Below, one piece after another: positions 7,032 to 14,900 of a stretch of 24,852 bases of DNA. Within the stretch, counting starts at the first letter, position 1. The number at the start of each line of letters is the position of its first letter. Both the position numbers and the translations under genes were made by a program. The stretch is from a virus, in IMG/VR virus record IMGVR_UViG_3300031857_001291, positions 1-24,852 of that record; one strand, 5' to 3'. Under the pieces are notes generated by a model. That model was not told the origin of the DNA. It saw only the letters and a program-made list of their open reading frames with translations, and searched no databases.

Positions 7032-7628
7032 ATGACATTTAATGCTATTGAAAATATTTTAGATAAAGGGGAAGTTTCTCCAAAATGCGATTGTTGTCCT
7101 TGTTCAAACATATATGTGTTTGGAAGTGTAGAAACAGCTTTGAAACTTATAGAAGCAGCAGGTTGGTTAGGATATCAAGACGATTGTACAACACGCACTT
7201 ACACTACAAGTTGTTGTACAGAAAACTGTTTAGACAAACTTGAAGAGCTTTACGGTGCTGCTGTAACAGATAGAATTTTAGATAAAGGTATGTATGAATA
7301 CTCCTTATTAGGAGCAAGATCAACACTCTGTGATATATACGATTATTTAAAAGATAACAATGTTCCATTATTGGATGCTATTGATTTTATTGATACAATG
7401 CTAGACAAAGGTATTGTTTTTCAATGTTATGGAGATAATCAATTTATAGGTGAGGTGGATACCTTTCTTGAGTTTGCTGAGCTTTCAGAAAGTCTAGTTT
7501 GTAATGATCCAAATCCTTGTAATTGTCTTCCTCCAGAACAATGTTGTTTATCTATTATTGCATCTGTTGAAACATATGCAAAATACGTTGATGCTGTAAG
7601 TGGTGGTGGGGGAGCTGTTCCTGCTTAA
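7032..7628 (+). CDS. Cys-rich repeat protein with LDKG and SVET motifs
   Basis: A 198-residue protein built from internal repeats that I can see directly. An LDKG motif occurs three times (residues 10-13, 83-86, 124-127), each beginning a short Cys/Tyr-containing strand. A second unit, Ser/Glu-Val-Glu/Asp-Thr followed by an amphipathic helix, also occurs three times (32-35, 141-144, 178-181). Eighteen or so cysteines, many in CC or CxC pairs (for example CDCCPC at 19-24), suggest metal binding or disulfides. It ends with a Gly stretch. It sits between two paralogous docking-module genes, so a fibre-associated structural role is plausible. No known enzyme motif was seen. The start ATG follows TTTTATATA. 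Confidence 0.65.
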   Translation: MTFNAIENILDKGEVSPKCDCCPCSNIYVFGSVETALKLIEAAGWLGYQDDCTTRTYTTSCCTENCLDKLEELYGAAVTDRILDKGMYEYSLLGARSTLCDIYDYLKDNNVPLLDAIDFIDTMLDKGIVFQCYGDNQFIGEVDTFLEFAELSESLVCNDPNPCNCLPPEQCCLSIIASVETYAKYVDAVSGGGGAVPA

Positions 7629-7645
7629 AATTAAAATACTATTAA

Positions 7646-7870
7646 ATGTCTTGTTATCCAAATAAAATAGTTCGTGTAACATACCCAAAGAGTTGTTGTC
7701 CAGAAGTGGATGATTCTCAACAACTTACATATTCTGGACCAGCATTGCAATGTATTGAGGTGCAAACAAATCAAACTCTCAACGATGCTATTAAGGAAAT
7801 AGACACTCTTATATGTAACACATTAAACAGTCTTACCACCACCACAACTTCTTCAACAACAGTTATATAA
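7646..7870 (+). CDS. Second small docking-module protein, poly-Thr at C-terminus
   Basis: A 74-residue paralogue of the protein at 6721: same MSCYPN start, a Y-S-G-x-x-L-x-C-x-x-V centre, then an Asp/Ile-rich helix (LNDAIKEIDTLICNTLNSL) and a terminal run TTTTTTSSTTVI directly before the stop. Nothing folded follows the Thr run, so as in its sister gene the distal domain seems absent. The next gene begins 10 bases later and itself contains a Thr linker, so module fission or exchange at this repeat is likely. The role is probably tail docking or as a stump for exchangeable domains; this is inferred. Confidence 0.65.
   Translation: MSCYPNKIVRVTYPKSCCPEVDDSQQLTYSGPALQCIEVQTNQTLNDAIKEIDTLICNTLNSLTTTTTSSTTVI
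7835..7861 (+). repeat. Poly-threonine repeat at the end of the 74-residue protein
   Basis: Nine codons encoding Thr and Ser only (seven Thr, two Ser), followed by Val-Ile-stop. ACC-rich at first, ACA-rich at the end. Confidence 0.85.
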
Positions 7871-7880
7871 ATTTAAAACC

Positions 7881-8393
7881 ATGACAGTATTAATTCAACT
7901 TACAACAGCAGGTCTTGATACAGGACCATTCAACCTATTCTCAAATCTTGACTCCTTTGGAACACCATTTGAAGTGGGAGTGACAAAGGTAGATCTTTTA
8001 TCAGGATATTTAAGCTCACTTGTTCCTTATGGAACAACAACAATAAGGGTGTGTTCCACATCTTTATATTGTGCAAATTGTGTAGATATCACTATTGAAC
8101 CTCTACCTACAACTACCACTACCAGTACTACATCTGGAAGTTTCTATATGTATAGTCTTGTTTTTGATCCATGTTCTTCTGCTACACCAACATTCACTGC
8201 ATATTCAAGTTCATCAGCATTAGGAGTAGGAGTTTCTCTATGGCAAGATTCAGCTCTAACTATTCCTTACACATGTTCTGCTGGTGGACCAGGAAACTTT
8301 TGTTTTGTGGGATTTGCTAGTATTCCTCTAGGCGGTTATTGGCGTATACCAGATGGAACAAATGTGATTGATAATTCTGGAAGTTGTGTTTAA
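7881..8393 (+). CDS. Two-domain Thr-linked protein, candidate host-recognition module
   Basis: A 170-residue protein with three parts. Residues 1-75 form a small beta-rich domain with an A/T-G-P-F-x-x-x-x-N pattern near residue 14 and a D-L-x-x-G-Y segment; a similar domain begins the gene at 18262. Residues 77-85 are a poly-Thr/Ser linker. Residues 86-170 form a second compact Cys-containing beta domain (LGVGVSLWQDSALTIPY, then a Gly-Tyr-Trp-Arg stretch and DGTNVIDNSG) that resembles the exchangeable Thr-linked domains common in crAss-like and other aquatic Bacteroidota phage proteins. A carbohydrate or receptor-binding task is plausible but not shown. It is the last gene before the second terminator. 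Confidence 0.6.
   Translation: MTVLIQLTTAGLDTGPFNLFSNLDSFGTPFEVGVTKVDLLSGYLSSLVPYGTTTIRVCSTSLYCANCVDITIEPLPTTTTTSTTSGSFYMYSLVFDPCSSATPTFTAYSSSSALGVGVSLWQDSALTIPYTCSAGGPGNFCFVGFASIPLGGYWRIPDGTNVIDNSGSCV
8109..8135 (+). repeat. Poly-threonine linker in the 170-residue protein
   Basis: Nine codons encoding TTTTTSTTS. It links the two beta domains, the clearest case here of Thr acting as a linker between folded modules in a small protein. Confidence 0.85.
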
Positions 8394-8405
8394 TATATTA
8401 AAACT

Positions 8406-8429
8406 TCCTGTTTTGTTGGTTTTACAGGA
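8406..8429 (+). other. Short inverted repeat before the terminator
   Basis: TCCTGT (8406-8411) pairs with ACAGGA (8424-8429) around a 12-base loop. It may form an extra hairpin in the 3' untranslated end just before the terminator. Confidence 0.4.
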
Positions 8430-8437
8430 TATGTTCT

Positions 8438-8467
8438 CCCCTGGTGTATCCACACTGGGGGTTTTTT
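8438..8467 (+). terminator. Rho-independent terminator of the fibre cluster
   Basis: CCCC (8438-8441) pairs with GGGG (8457-8460) and GTGT (8444-8447) with ACAC (8452-8455), across a small internal loop, with loop ATCC. Six T residues follow (8462-8467). This is the classical form and ends the unit starting at 4640. Confidence 0.85.
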
Positions 8468-8472
8468 AATTA

Positions 8473-8488
8473 AATTGGTTATTCCAAT
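8473..8488 (+). repeat. Inverted repeat ATTGG/CCAAT in the intergenic region
   Basis: ATTGG (8474-8478) and CCAAT (8484-8488) are separated by TTATT. The first arm lies in a 10-mer, AATTGGTTAT (8473-8482), that recurs exactly at 24766-24775 in the last intergenic region. Possible operator or promoter-associated element. Confidence 0.4.
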
Positions 8489-8503
8489 AATTAATTCAGT
8501 TAA

Positions 8504-8540
8504 AATAATTTGGTAATTATTAAATAAGTGCCTACCTTTA
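8504..8540 (+). promoter_or_regulatory. Candidate Bacteroidota-type promoter with overlapping palindrome
   Basis: TTTG at 8509-8512 and TACCTTTA at 8533-8540 are 20 bases apart, matching the -33/-7 TTTG and TAnnTTTG pattern of Bacteroidota with one mismatch. Predicted initiation near 8546 gives a leader of about 20 bases before the ATG at 8567. A perfect 7-bp inverted repeat, AATAATT (8504-8510) and AATTATT (8515-8521), covers the -33 box and could be an operator. It lies between a terminator and the next gene, where a promoter is expected. Confidence 0.5.
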
Positions 8541-8566
8541 CTCTAATTTTTAACTAAAATTGCTTT

Positions 8567-9802
8567 ATGCAGGATCAGAATTCCTTGTTATATCAGCTGG
8601 AACAAATGCTCCACTGGAAGAAAAGTAGAAACTTCTACGCTAAAAAACTAAACATTACAGAAGAGGAGATTGATGAGTTGATGAGGGAATTGAGAAAGAA
8701 AGACACTGTAAGAAATGATGCTGAAACAGCTGTCTATATTGGTGCTCTTGAGGAACGAGTGATAGAAGTGAACAATGAAAAGGGTACATTAAAAAGCACA
8801 ATAGAATCAAGCTTTGAACCAAAATCAGATTTAGAACTAGCCCAATTACATAAAATAGACCTATCTAAATACAAGATATCAAACTATTGGTCTAAACAAA
8901 AATCTAATGGTAAATTTACTTCTTCTATATTTGCCACGCTTAGGAAACCAAATGATTACACTGCTGAAGACTTTGCTAAGTTTTTGGAGAACTATGTTCC
9001 TAAGGAGGTAAATGTTAGATATATTGACTATGATGAATTTGAATATGATGATGTAGATATTGAGGTGTCTATTTCTGACTTCCATTTGGCAAAGAAAACC
9101 TTAGAAGGAGAAACTATAGAAGATAAGAAAGAACAATACATGAGTGTTCTTACAGACCTTGTAGAAAAGGTGAGAAACTCTTATGATATAAACAAGATAG
9201 TTTTCCCCATCTCTAATGATTTCTTCCATACAGACAACTACCAGAACACTACAACAAATGGTACTCCTCAAGATGTATTAGTGGGATATGATAATGAGTA
9301 TGAGGAGGGTTTTGATCTACTGGTCCAAGCTATAACCTATTTGCAGGAAGTTGCTGGAACTGTGGAAGTTATACTGGTTCAAGGGAACCATGATCGCACT
9401 AAGTCATTCTACCTAGCTCATGCTCTTGATATCTTCTTCAGGGATAATGAAAAGGTGTTTTTTGAAAGAGATCATTCCACCGTAAAATCTACAATACTTG
9501 GTAACACCTTTATAGGATATCATCATGGGAATTGTAAGATAGATGAACTACCTCTGTTGTTTGCTACAGGAGATAGTGCTGCAGGTTTTGGACTAGCTAC
9601 ATACAGAGAAATCCATACAGGTGACAAACACCATTATATGGCAAAAGAAATAAAAGGTGTTAGAATCCAACAGATGCCCTCTCTTTCAGGAACAGATAGA
9701 TGGCATGCTGATAACAACTATGTAAACAATATTAGAGCTGGACTCGTTCTAATCTATGATCCTCTTAAAGGAAAGATTGGAGAGTTTGAATCAAGAATAT
9801 AA
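8567..9802 (+). CDS. Calcineurin-like metallophosphoesterase with HTH-like N-terminus
   Basis: A 411-residue two-metal phosphoesterase. Family motifs are readable in order: Asp171-x-His173 (SDFHLA), Asn217-Asp218 where the usual form is Gly-Asp, Gly-Asn274-His275-Asp (GNHDR), His319-His320 (GYHHGN), and Asp353-x-His355-His356 (TGDKHH), replacing the usual Gly-His-x-His. All metal-ligand classes appear present, so activity is likely; the substrate could be DNA ends, nucleotides or phosphoproteins. Residues 15-45 (SRNFYAKKLNITEEEIDELMREL) look like a helix-turn-helix, followed by a long charged helix. Such an enzyme in a tail block is puzzling; it may be a virion enzyme or a DNA-processing factor sharing the late promoter. 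Start: first ATG after the candidate promoter. Confidence 0.8.
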   Translation: MQDQNSLLYQLEQMLHWKKSRNFYAKKLNITEEEIDELMRELRKKDTVRNDAETAVYIGALEERVIEVNNEKGTLKSTIESSFEPKSDLELAQLHKIDLSKYKISNYWSKQKSNGKFTSSIFATLRKPNDYTAEDFAKFLENYVPKEVNVRYIDYDEFEYDDVDIEVSISDFHLAKKTLEGETIEDKKEQYMSVLTDLVEKVRNSYDINKIVFPISNDFFHTDNYQNTTTNGTPQDVLVGYDNEYEEGFDLLVQAITYLQEVAGTVEVILVQGNHDRTKSFYLAHALDIFFRDNEKVFFERDHSTVKSTILGNTFIGYHHGNCKIDELPLLFATGDSAAGFGLATYREIHTGDKHHYMAKEIKGVRIQQMPSLSGTDRWHADNNYVNNIRAGLVLIYDPLKGKIGEFESRI

Positions 9803-9805
9803 GTT

Positions 9806-10531
9806 ATGTCAACATTAAGAAAATTGGTTTCAGATGTTCGTGGAATGCACAAATTAATTTCCACTGATTCTCTTATTACAGATAGAGTGATTGCTTCTGA
9901 AATCAGAAACAATGCTCTTTTGTTAATTAAAAGAGAAACCAATCTTAGAAAGCTTTGGTCTACATCAACAATTTTTACCACCATTCCTTGTTTGGAGATG
10001 GTGGAAGTTCCTATTTCTGAATGTTGCGATTATGCTGATCCTTGCAGTGTATCTAGAAGTAAATTCAAGCTTCCTCGTATTTCAGAAGGAAACTATCAAT
10101 ATGTCATCCAAGGTGTTTATTCTATAAATGCTATGGGTGGTACAGGAAAGAAACTAAAAGAAATCACAATCAACAGATACACCAACTTGTTAAAACTTCC
10201 TATAATAAAAAAAGAAGATTATTATTGGATAATTAATGACTATTTGTACATCAGCAATCCTCTTATTCAAAAAATAAGAATATCTGCTTTATTTGAGGAT
10301 GAGGTGCCTAATGAGATAATGTATCCAGATTGTGATTGTAATAACATTGTATCTACAGAAGACCTTTGTAAAAATCCCTTGGACAAGCAATTCTCTCTCC
10401 CAGGATATTTAGAAAAACAAGTGTTAGAACTCACTTCTCAAAAACTCTTAGGAACATATTTCCAATTGAAAACAGATATGACAGATGATGGAATGGATGG
10501 TCAAGCACCAAACGCCCCAGCTGGAAGATGA
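9806..10531 (+). CDS. Putative neck/ring (head-tail connector) protein
   Basis: A 241-residue protein starting 3 bases after the phosphoesterase stop. It begins with a helical region (residues 1-55, many Arg/Leu, including LISTDSLITDRVIASEIRNNA), followed by a beta-rich part with a Cys pair (CC at 73-74) and a Pro-Asp-Cys-Asp-Cys patch near residue 175. The tail is Gln/Ala/Pro-rich. In crAss-like phages the genes before the IHF-like and tubular-protein genes encode connector ring proteins of this size, and the length and position fit. I see no catalytic motif. Its stop overlaps the next start (ATGA), so the two are translationally coupled. Role inferred from gene order. Confidence 0.65.
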   Translation: MSTLRKLVSDVRGMHKLISTDSLITDRVIASEIRNNALLLIKRETNLRKLWSTSTIFTTIPCLEMVEVPISECCDYADPCSVSRSKFKLPRISEGNYQYVIQGVYSINAMGGTGKKLKEITINRYTNLLKLPIIKKEDYYWIINDYLYISNPLIQKIRISALFEDEVPNEIMYPDCDCNNIVSTEDLCKNPLDKQFSLPGYLEKQVLELTSQKLLGTYFQLKTDMTDDGMDGQAPNAPAGR

Positions 10532-11004
10532 GAAGGAAAATAGATTGGAGAAGTTCAAGCAAAGAAAACTACAATGATTTTTGCAGTAAGTATCCCTCAG
10601 TTAAACTAACGTTTGATGAGTGGAGAAATATTATTTATGTATTTATGGAATCTTTCAAGGAGTATATTCTTGAAACTGGTGAAAGAGCAAAGCTTCCTTA
10701 TGGATTTGGTGAGTTTTCAATAAATAAGAAAAAGAGAAGAAAAATTAAAGGAACAGATGGAAAAGAATTCATCAATCTTCCAATAGACTGGCAAAAGACC
10801 AAAGAGAAAGGAAAAAGGATATATAATTTCAACTACCACACAGAGGGTTATTTCTTTGGATGGATTTGGTTCAAGGGAACAGCTAGATTTAGAAATGTTG
10901 ATCTTTGGTATTTCAAACCATCAAGAACCACATCTAGACTTCTATCACACTACTTAAAGATATCTGATAAATATCAGCACATTTACAACACCTGGAAAAC
11001 TTAA
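10528..11004 (+). CDS. IHF/HU-like protein of the tail module
   Basis: A 158-residue basic protein. Residues 29-50 form an amphipathic helix (EWRNIIYVFMESFKEYILETG), followed by GERAKLPYGFGEFSINKKKRR (51-71), which closely matches the HU/IHF pattern Gly-x-x-V-x-L-x-G-F-G-x-F-x-V-(R/K)-x-R. After that come more basic beta strands and an aromatic-rich C-terminal extension (Phe, Trp and Tyr, residues 90-140) not found in ordinary HU. IHF-like genes in this position are typical of crAss-like structural blocks. It may bind DNA in the packaged genome or have been recruited as a connector part. Start by ATGA overlap with the ring gene. Confidence 0.75.
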   Translation: MRRKIDWRSSSKENYNDFCSKYPSVKLTFDEWRNIIYVFMESFKEYILETGERAKLPYGFGEFSINKKKRRKIKGTDGKEFINLPIDWQKTKEKGKRIYNFNYHTEGYFFGWIWFKGTARFRNVDLWYFKPSRTTSRLLSHYLKISDKYQHIYNTWKT

Positions 11005-11007
11005 AAA

Positions 11008-11928
11008 ATGTCCTACTACTATAAATACAATTTTACATCTCCTGAGATTGTCTATTCCACTGTAAAAGAAGAGCTTAAGAGCTATTTTGATACAGGGGCT
11101 GTAGATGATTTGCTGTTTCCCACCTACCTTGATAAATGCTTAAGGAAATTGGGCAGAGCTACATATGTCATTTCTGAACAGCTTCTTCAAATAGAAGACT
11201 TCCAAGCAAGACTCCCAGATAACTTTTTTGCTGTTAGGGAGGCTTGGTTGTGTACAGAAATAGATGGTTTTCCATACAAAACAGCTAATTCTTTCTATTC
11301 CCAGGCATCTTCTGAAACAACAATACAAGTGAGTCCTGTGATTTCTAATCAGGTGTCTTGTAATAGCAATTGTCCTCCAGACAACTGTACATGTATGCCT
11401 GAGCTTATACAGTCTGTATATAAGACAAACAATGAGGTGAATTTAACATATACAAAGAAATACCTTCTGAAACCAGGAAATATTTCTGTTAGAGCAGATT
11501 GCACATTAGATTGTGCAAATTTTGGCAGTTCTTCAGCAGACTCTTTTGATATTAGAGATAACAAACTTGTCACCAATTTTAGATGTGGAACAGTTTATTT
11601 GGTGTTCTACGCTACAGAGTATGATAATAGTGGTAATCAAATGATTCCTGATAACTATCGTATCAGGGAATATATAGAAGCATTTATTAAATATAAGGTG
11701 TTTGAAACTCTTACAAATCAGACAAACGATGAAACATTCAATCAGCTTCAGCAAAAACTTGCATATTACAAACAGCTTTCTGAAGAAGCCTTTATAATGG
11801 CTGATATTGAGATTAAGAAACAAGATGCTTATGCTAAGCAAAGAAGAATAAAGAATGATTTAAATAGGTTCAACAGATTTGAACTTCCTAATGTAACATA
11901 TAGATACGGTTGGAGACGTAATACATAA
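11008..11928 (+). CDS. Tail tubular / ring protein (P22 gp4-like type)
   Basis: A 306-residue protein starting 3 bases after the IHF-like gene. Residues 1-75 form an N-terminal helical bundle with DLLFPTYLDKCLRKLGRATY, the kind of helix seen in adaptor proteins. The centre (80-205) is beta-rich and contains a Cys-rich loop (NCPPDNCTC, near residue 123). Residues 210-280 form a long helical arm (Gln/Lys-rich, IPDNYRIREYIEAFIKYKVF, then repeats of Gln and Lys), and the end is basic (RYGWRRNT). Length and helix-beta-helix layout fit the P22 gp4-like tail tubular proteins of crAss-like phages, which stack under the portal to form the tail channel. Identification is from remembered family features and position. 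Confidence 0.7.
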   Translation: MSYYYKYNFTSPEIVYSTVKEELKSYFDTGAVDDLLFPTYLDKCLRKLGRATYVISEQLLQIEDFQARLPDNFFAVREAWLCTEIDGFPYKTANSFYSQASSETTIQVSPVISNQVSCNSNCPPDNCTCMPELIQSVYKTNNEVNLTYTKKYLLKPGNISVRADCTLDCANFGSSSADSFDIRDNKLVTNFRCGTVYLVFYATEYDNSGNQMIPDNYRIREYIEAFIKYKVFETLTNQTNDETFNQLQQKLAYYKQLSEEAFIMADIEIKKQDAYAKQRRIKNDLNRFNRFELPNVTYRYGWRRNT

Positions 11929-11945
11929 CAAATTATTTCTGTTAT
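11925..11945 (+). promoter_or_regulatory. Inverted repeat before the muzzle gene
   Basis: ATAACA (11925-11930) and TGTTAT (11940-11945) pair over six bases with a nine-base loop, overlapping the previous stop codon and ending 4 bases before the muzzle start. It might fold over the start region and affect translation. Weak in an AT-rich context. Confidence 0.3.
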
Positions 11946-11948
11946 ATA

Positions 11949-14900
11949 ATGGCTGAAGAAACTAAGAAAGACCAAGGAGCTATAAATTTAAACAGTGGTG
12001 TTGCACAGACAGGGCTGAACATGGACCAATCTGTAAATCAGATTGGACAGGGATCTCTTACATATGCATTAAACGCTGCTGTTGAGAACTTTGATGCTAA
12101 TTCTGTTAATTACCAGAATGAGCCAGGGAACGAGTTTTGTGTGCAATTTCCTTCGGGGTTTTCTCTTATTGGTCATCATTTAATAGCTGAACAAAACAAA
12201 CATATATTCTTTCTTGTGAACTCTGATACAGGAGATTCTCACATAGGGTATATGGATAATAATGATTGTATTTACAAAATCTATGTAGATGCAAAGTGTT
12301 TAAATTTCAATATTAAAAATCCTATTCACAAGATAGTGCATAAGATTACAAATTGCACTACAGAAATATATTGGACAGATGGTGTTAATCCAAGAAGATA
12401 TTTAAATCTTAACGACATTCCTTACACTTTTGCTGCAGCATCCACTTTTTGCGATCCTAGTTTTACAAATGAAGTGGACTGTAATCAACTAAAACTACAG
12501 CCTAATTTTAAAATACCTCTTCTATCTATAGTTGATGTTCAAGAGGGTGGAGACCTTACAGCAGGAACATACCAATTTGCTATTCAATATTCTGATGCTA
12601 CAGGCAATCCTTTCACTTCCTACTATTCAATCACCAATCCCACTCCTATTGCTGATCCTTTCCTCACCACTCCTAATTTTGATTATAAGGTGGGGAAATC
12701 CATTGTTGTAGAAATTAAAAATCTTGATGAAACTGGACAATACCAATATTTTAATTTAGCCGTAATAAAAACTGTCAATGATATTCCTTCCGTGGAACTA
12801 GTTGGAACATATTTTATTGACGAGCTTACAAAAAGAATCACATACACAGGTCAGAATGTTACACAAATAAGACTCACTATAAATGACATATTTGAGAAGT
12901 TTCCTTATTATGAAATAGCTCAGGATTTGACAGTGGTGCAAGATGTTCTTGTTTGGGACAATCTTACATCTATTGACAGGATTAATTATCAAGAGATTGC
13001 TTCAAAAATTCAGCTTCAGTGGCAAACATACAAACTTCCAGCCACTGAAAACTATGCAGATGAACTAAATGCTACAAACCTTAGAGGATATTTAAGAGAT
13101 GAGGTGTATGCGTTTGAGATAGTGTTCCTCCTAAAGAATGGTAAACAAACAGATGGGTTTCATATTCCTGGAAGGGTGAAGAACGCTTTTGAAATTTCTG
13201 TTCCAGATGTTCCTACAACTAACCCAGATTTTATAGGTGAACCAGATGATCCTATTGCAGGAACCAGTGAGTATTGGAAAATATATAACACTGCTGTAGA
13301 TCTTGGTCCAGCTACAGGAGATAAAATAGGAAATGCTGTTCCTCATAGGTATGGAGATTTTGCTTATTGGGAATCTGAAGAAACCTATCCTTGTAATAAA
13401 GATGTATGGGGAGATTTAGCAGGACAAAAGATTAGACATCACAAGTTTCCAGATGTCCTTGTAAGTCCAATATTTGAATCTAAAATATTTGCTCCACCTA
13501 CCAAATTAGTGATGGAGCAAGGATCTGTTTTTCCAATTGGTGTAAAAATAGATGTTGATGATATTCAAGATTTGATACAAAAATCAAATCTCACTGATGA
13601 ACAAAAAGCTGACATAGCTGGATTTAAGATTGTTAGAGGAGACAGAAGTACAAATAAATCCATTATTGGAAAAGGCATACTCAGGAATGTAGGAAGTTAT
13701 ACAAGAGAAGAACAAACGTTCTACTTTCCAAACTATCCTTATAATGAACTCCAACCAGATGTATTTTTAACTTCTAACAATAATGCTTTTGCAAAAGAAG
13801 CCACTCCTTGGTTGGTGATATGCACTCAATCTGGTAAATATGAAATTACAGACATAAACACTGGAAAACTCATTCCAAAACCAATGGTTGCTGGAGAAAC
13901 TTATGAAATTTGTTCTATAACAAGACCAAAACGTCTTTCAGGAGCAGCAAAAATAGGACCAGCAAATTATGAATCTTGGACAGTTGTAGGTGATGGTAAT
14001 AGTCATGCTGATTATTCTTGGGTAGATCCTTTTTCCACTACCAACTCTAATGGAACACCTGGAAATATAAGAGTTTTTAGTAATGTTTTTGGAAATTCAA
14101 GTTTTGGTCCTATAGTTATAGCTGTTGGAGGCAGTATTTCATACACTGGAAGTTGTACTGGTTTAGGTGCTGCTTGTTCTAGAGAAAAAAAGATACAGAA
14201 TCCTAGAGAAGTTCAAGACATTGGAAGTGTAAACTTTACAAAAGGTAGAATAAGTAAATTATCTTGTAATTCAACAACACCATTAACATCAACAGGAACT
14301 AACATAGCATCTGCAAAAAGAATGGTGTTTAATTCTCCAGAAACTTCTTTTGGAAATCCTTTTCTAGGAAATATTCTGAAGCTTGAAAATGTAATGTTTG
14401 GTGGTGGATTAGGGCACTTTGTACAAGTGAAGAATAATGCAAATTATAAGCTTCTAAGCAAAGATGCTCAATTTGATGCGTTAAACAGTTCTCAAAGTGT
14501 TGCTAATATTGGAGGATTTAATGCAGGGTCTATGTTTGCTGCCTATCAGTCCTACCTCACTATATATGTAAATGGTATCACTAGAAAAAACTATGCCTAT
14601 TCCTACAACTCTATAGCTAGTTACGATTATTCAAGTGAAATTGCAAATGGGCTTGGTATTAAACAAAGACCTCTTGATATCGCTCAATATTTAATTCCAG
14701 GTGTGTTGAATGTTGGAGATGATAAAAATATAAACAACTTTCAAAGAGAATCTTCTGTATATTTAAAAACTACAGAAAATCTGATAGATACAACAATTTA
14801 TTACAAAGAATACAGAATCTGTAATAGTAATGTTTCTTCCACTTTACAGAAACCAGAAGACACTTTTGAGTTTTCTTATGTAGATGAAAACTACAAAAAC

